DNA from: Clostridium_AW sp963515715
GTDB lineage: Bacteria > Bacillota > Clostridia > Clostridiales > Clostridiaceae
Reading direction: 5' to 3'
Length of the DNA: 64,000 nt
Assembly (NCBI RefSeq): GCF_963515715.1
Contig: NZ_CAUPZS010000001.1
Span: 1 to 64,000, forward strand
Part shown: in pieces, positions 61,936-64,000 of the stretch
Position numbering within the stretch: position 1 is the stretch's first letter
Layout of the letters: every line of letters starts with the position of its first letter
Notes under the pieces: model-generated
What the model was told of the DNA's origin: nothing
The model's database searches: none
What the model saw: only the letters and a program-made list of their open reading frames with translations
Program-made: the position numbers and the translations under genes

Positions 61936-63387
61936 ATGAAGTTAAATGAAATATTAAATGGAATTGAATATGAAGTAGTAAGAGGAAATATAGATATAGA
62001 TATTTCGAATTTGCACTATAATTCTAAAAACATGCAAAATAATGGTTTGTTTATTGCTATAGAAGGATACAGCACCGATGGGCATAAGTATATTAAATCT
62101 GCCATTGAAAGAGGGGCAACAGCTATACTTTGTAGCAAGGATATTAACGAAGAAATAGAAAATTGTACTATAGTTAGAGTTAAAAATGGAAGAAAGGCCA
62201 TGGCTATACTTTCATCTAACTATTATGGTAACCCAAAAGATAAACTGAAAATAATAGGGATTACAGGTACAAATGGAAAAACAACATCAACTTTTATGAT
62301 AAAATCTATATTAGAAGAAGGCGGCTATAAGGTTGGTTTATTAGGTACCATAGCAAACTATATAGGTGATAAAAAAATTCATGCTGAAAGAACCACACCA
62401 GAATCTTTAGAAATTCATGAGTTGTTTAGGGATATGGTAAATGAAGGGGTTGAATATTGTGTAATGGAGGTATCTTCACACTCTCTATATTTAGATAGAG
62501 TATATGGGATAGAGTTTGAGGAAGGTATATTTACTAATTTGACTCAAGATCATCTGGATTTTCATAAAACTTTTGAGAATTACTATAATTCTAAGCTTTT
62601 ACTATTTAAAAATAGTAAAAAATCTATAATTAACATAGATGACGAGTATGGAACAAACATATTAAAGGACTTATCTAGTTCTTATTACACCTATTCAATT
62701 GAGGGTAAAGGAGATTTAAGGGCGGAAAATATTGAGATGCACTCCAGAGGTATAAAATTCTCCGTAGATTATAAAGGACAAAGAGAGGATATAGATATCC
62801 ATATACCAGGAAGATATAATATTTCAAATGCATTAGGTGCAATACTTTCTTGTTTAAATGAAGGAATTTCCTTAGATATAATTAAAAGAGGATTAGAAAA
62901 ACTACCAGGAGTGCCTGGAAGATGTGAAATAGTAACTAAAAGCTATAATTTAGGTTATGAGGTAATTGTTGACTACGCTCATACTCCAGATGGATTAGAA
63001 AATATATTGAAAAATGTAAGAGAATTTACTGAAGGAAGACTAATTAGCATTTTCGGATGTGGTGGAGATAGAGATAGAGGCAAAAGACCAATAATGGGTA
63101 AAATAGGAACGGAACTAAGTGATATATCTATAATAACCTCAGATAATCCAAGGACAGAAGAACCATCAAAAATAATTGAAGATATAGTAGCTGGAGTGGA
63201 CAAAGATAATTATATAATTGTTGAAAATAGAAAAGAGGCAATTAAAAAGGCTATGGAAATAGCTGAAAAAGGTGACGTAATTGTTTTGGCTGGTAAGGGA
63301 CATGAGGATTATCAAATATTAAAAGATAAAACTATACATTTTGACGAGAGAGAAGTTATAAAAGATATAATAGAGGAGCTTTATTAA
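61936..63387 (+). CDS. murE: UDP-MurNAc-tripeptide synthetase MurE
   Basis: Mur ligase of 483 aa that adds the third stem residue to UDP-MurNAc-L-Ala-D-Glu. ATP loop GITGTNGKTTST near 108; substrate loop with TTPESLEIHE; DYAHTPDGLEN; DNPR at 403-406, which marks meso-diaminopimelate in place of lysine; GKGHEDYQ. ATG at 61936 behind AGAGGTGA. Confidence 0.95.
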   Translation: MKLNEILNGIEYEVVRGNIDIDISNLHYNSKNMQNNGLFIAIEGYSTDGHKYIKSAIERGATAILCSKDINEEIENCTIVRVKNGRKAMAILSSNYYGNPKDKLKIIGITGTNGKTTSTFMIKSILEEGGYKVGLLGTIANYIGDKKIHAERTTPESLEIHELFRDMVNEGVEYCVMEVSSHSLYLDRVYGIEFEEGIFTNLTQDHLDFHKTFENYYNSKLLLFKNSKKSIINIDDEYGTNILKDLSSSYYTYSIEGKGDLRAENIEMHSRGIKFSVDYKGQREDIDIHIPGRYNISNALGAILSCLNEGISLDIIKRGLEKLPGVPGRCEIVTKSYNLGYEVIVDYAHTPDGLENILKNVREFTEGRLISIFGCGGDRDRGKRPIMGKIGTELSDISIITSDNPRTEEPSKIIEDIVAGVDKDNYIIVENRKEAIKKAMEIAEKGDVIVLAGKGHEDYQILKDKTIHFDEREVIKDIIEELY

Positions 63388-63408
63388 AAAAGGGAAGGGG
63401 TCTTTTAT

Positions 63409-64000
63409 TTGGAGTTTTTGAGTATAGATGAAGTAGTTAAAGCTATTAATGGAGAAATGGTTAAAGAAGGTAATTTCTTTAAGTTCAATGGTGTATCCAC
63501 AGATACTCGTAAGATTGAAAAAGGAAATATATTTTTTGCATTAAAAGGAGAAAGTTTTAATGGCAATAGTTATATAAATGTTGCAAGCGATAAAGGAGCT
63601 ACTCTATGTATTGTTGATGAAATTATATTTGATAAAGAAAATATAAAAGAATGTACTTCAATAATAAAAGTGGAAAATACTAGAAGAGCATTGTTAGATT
63701 TAGCGGAATATTATAGAAGCAAATTAAATATAAAAATAGTAGGAATAACAGGATCCACTGGAAAAACTTCCACTAAAGATTTGACTGCTGCTGCTCTTAG
63801 TTCAAAATATAGAGTTTTTAAAACAGAAGGTAATTTTAATAATGAAATAGGATTACCCTTGATGATATTTAAATTAAATAATGATTATGATATTGCAGTT
63901 TTGGAATTAGGTATGAATAACTTAGGAGAAATTCATAGGATGTGCAAAGCAGCGAGACCAGATATAGCGTTAATTACTAATGTTGGCATATCTCATATAG
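63409..64000 (+). CDS. murF: UDP-MurNAc-tripeptide-D-Ala-D-Ala ligase MurF, 5' part
   Basis: The frame opens at TTG 63409, 8 nt after AAGGGG, and runs off the window edge after about 197 codons. It encodes the Mur N-domain (FNGVSTDTRKIEKGNIFFALKGESFNG) and the ATP loop GITGSTGKTSTKDL, then FNNEIGLPL and LELGMNNLGEIHRM, as in MurF. It follows murE by 21 bp, standard dcw order. Confidence 0.92.
   Translation, partial: MEFLSIDEVVKAINGEMVKEGNFFKFNGVSTDTRKIEKGNIFFALKGESFNGNSYINVASDKGATLCIVDEIIFDKENIKECTSIIKVENTRRALLDLAEYYRSKLNIKIVGITGSTGKTSTKDLTAAALSSKYRVFKTEGNFNNEIGLPLMIFKLNNDYDIAVLELGMNNLGEIHRMCKAARPDIALITNVGISHI

Overview
The window reads as chromosome from a low-GC, motile, endospore-forming Clostridium-type Firmicute. 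Pointers are the strong AT bias, purine-rich Shine-Dalgarno sites with many TTG/GTG starts, a SpoVD-type penicillin-binding protein, a MurE with the DNPR (meso-diaminopimelate) motif, a fused FliR-FlhB, a tetrahydrofolate riboswitch on folT, and DUF896/DUF1622/YjfB proteins. No species is claimed. No tRNA, rRNA, CRISPR array, prophage or transposase gene was seen.

Layout. 1-5.6 kb: end of an unidentified gene, a structured intergenic element, a convergent-side phosphoglucomutase (minus) and manA, then YjfB and a flagellin, each behind a sigma-D type promoter, and small conserved genes. 5.6-13.3 kb: greA, THF riboswitch-folT, a GntR/ABC-2 transporter cassette with a 44-aa peptide gene, a gamma-carbonic-anhydrase-like protein, a short SSB and a 2-hydroxyacid dehydrogenase. 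13.4-14.3 kb: a second flagellin with its own sigma-D promoter.

14.7-38.0 kb: one long flagellar locus, all plus strand, with many short gaps or overlaps: flgB-flgC-fliE-fliF-fliG-fliH-fliI-fliJ-fliK-flgD-(TIGR02530 protein)-flgE-flbD-motA-motB-fliL-fliO-fliP-fliQ-fliR/flhB-flhA-flhF-flhG-ycgR(PilZ)-sigD-swrB-like-small membrane protein-flgF/G-flgG. It encodes rod, hook, MS ring, export apparatus and ATPase, stator, c-di-GMP brake and the sigma factor that should read the late promoters at 3.1, 3.4 and 13.4 kb. fliM, fliN/fliY and cheY, which lie between fliL and fliO in Bacillus, are absent here.

38-57 kb: housekeeping and accessory genes: a possibly frameshifted membrane protein, a CBS-type Mn pyrophosphatase, a P2A Ca2+ ATPase, deoC, a Lon-family protease whose ATPase motifs are degenerate, a PadR-SEDS pair, an AAA ATPase, an LtaS-type enzyme, ychF, a MerR-methyltransferase fusion behind a 19-bp-spacer promoter, and two DegT-family aminotransferases. 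57.2-64 kb: two tiny genes, then the start of the division/cell-wall (dcw) cluster: mraZ (with three MraZ boxes), rsmH, ftsL-like, spoVD/ftsI, murE and the beginning of murF.

Most of the window is conventional. The items most worth a second look are the structured element at 143-275, the three-copy AT-rich hairpin family (24.6, 38.0, 49.8 kb), the unannotatable small membrane gene at 36108 that seems to start with AUU, the Lon pseudo-ATPase, the HAAS-SEDS fusion under PadR, and the self-regulating MerR-methyltransferase.
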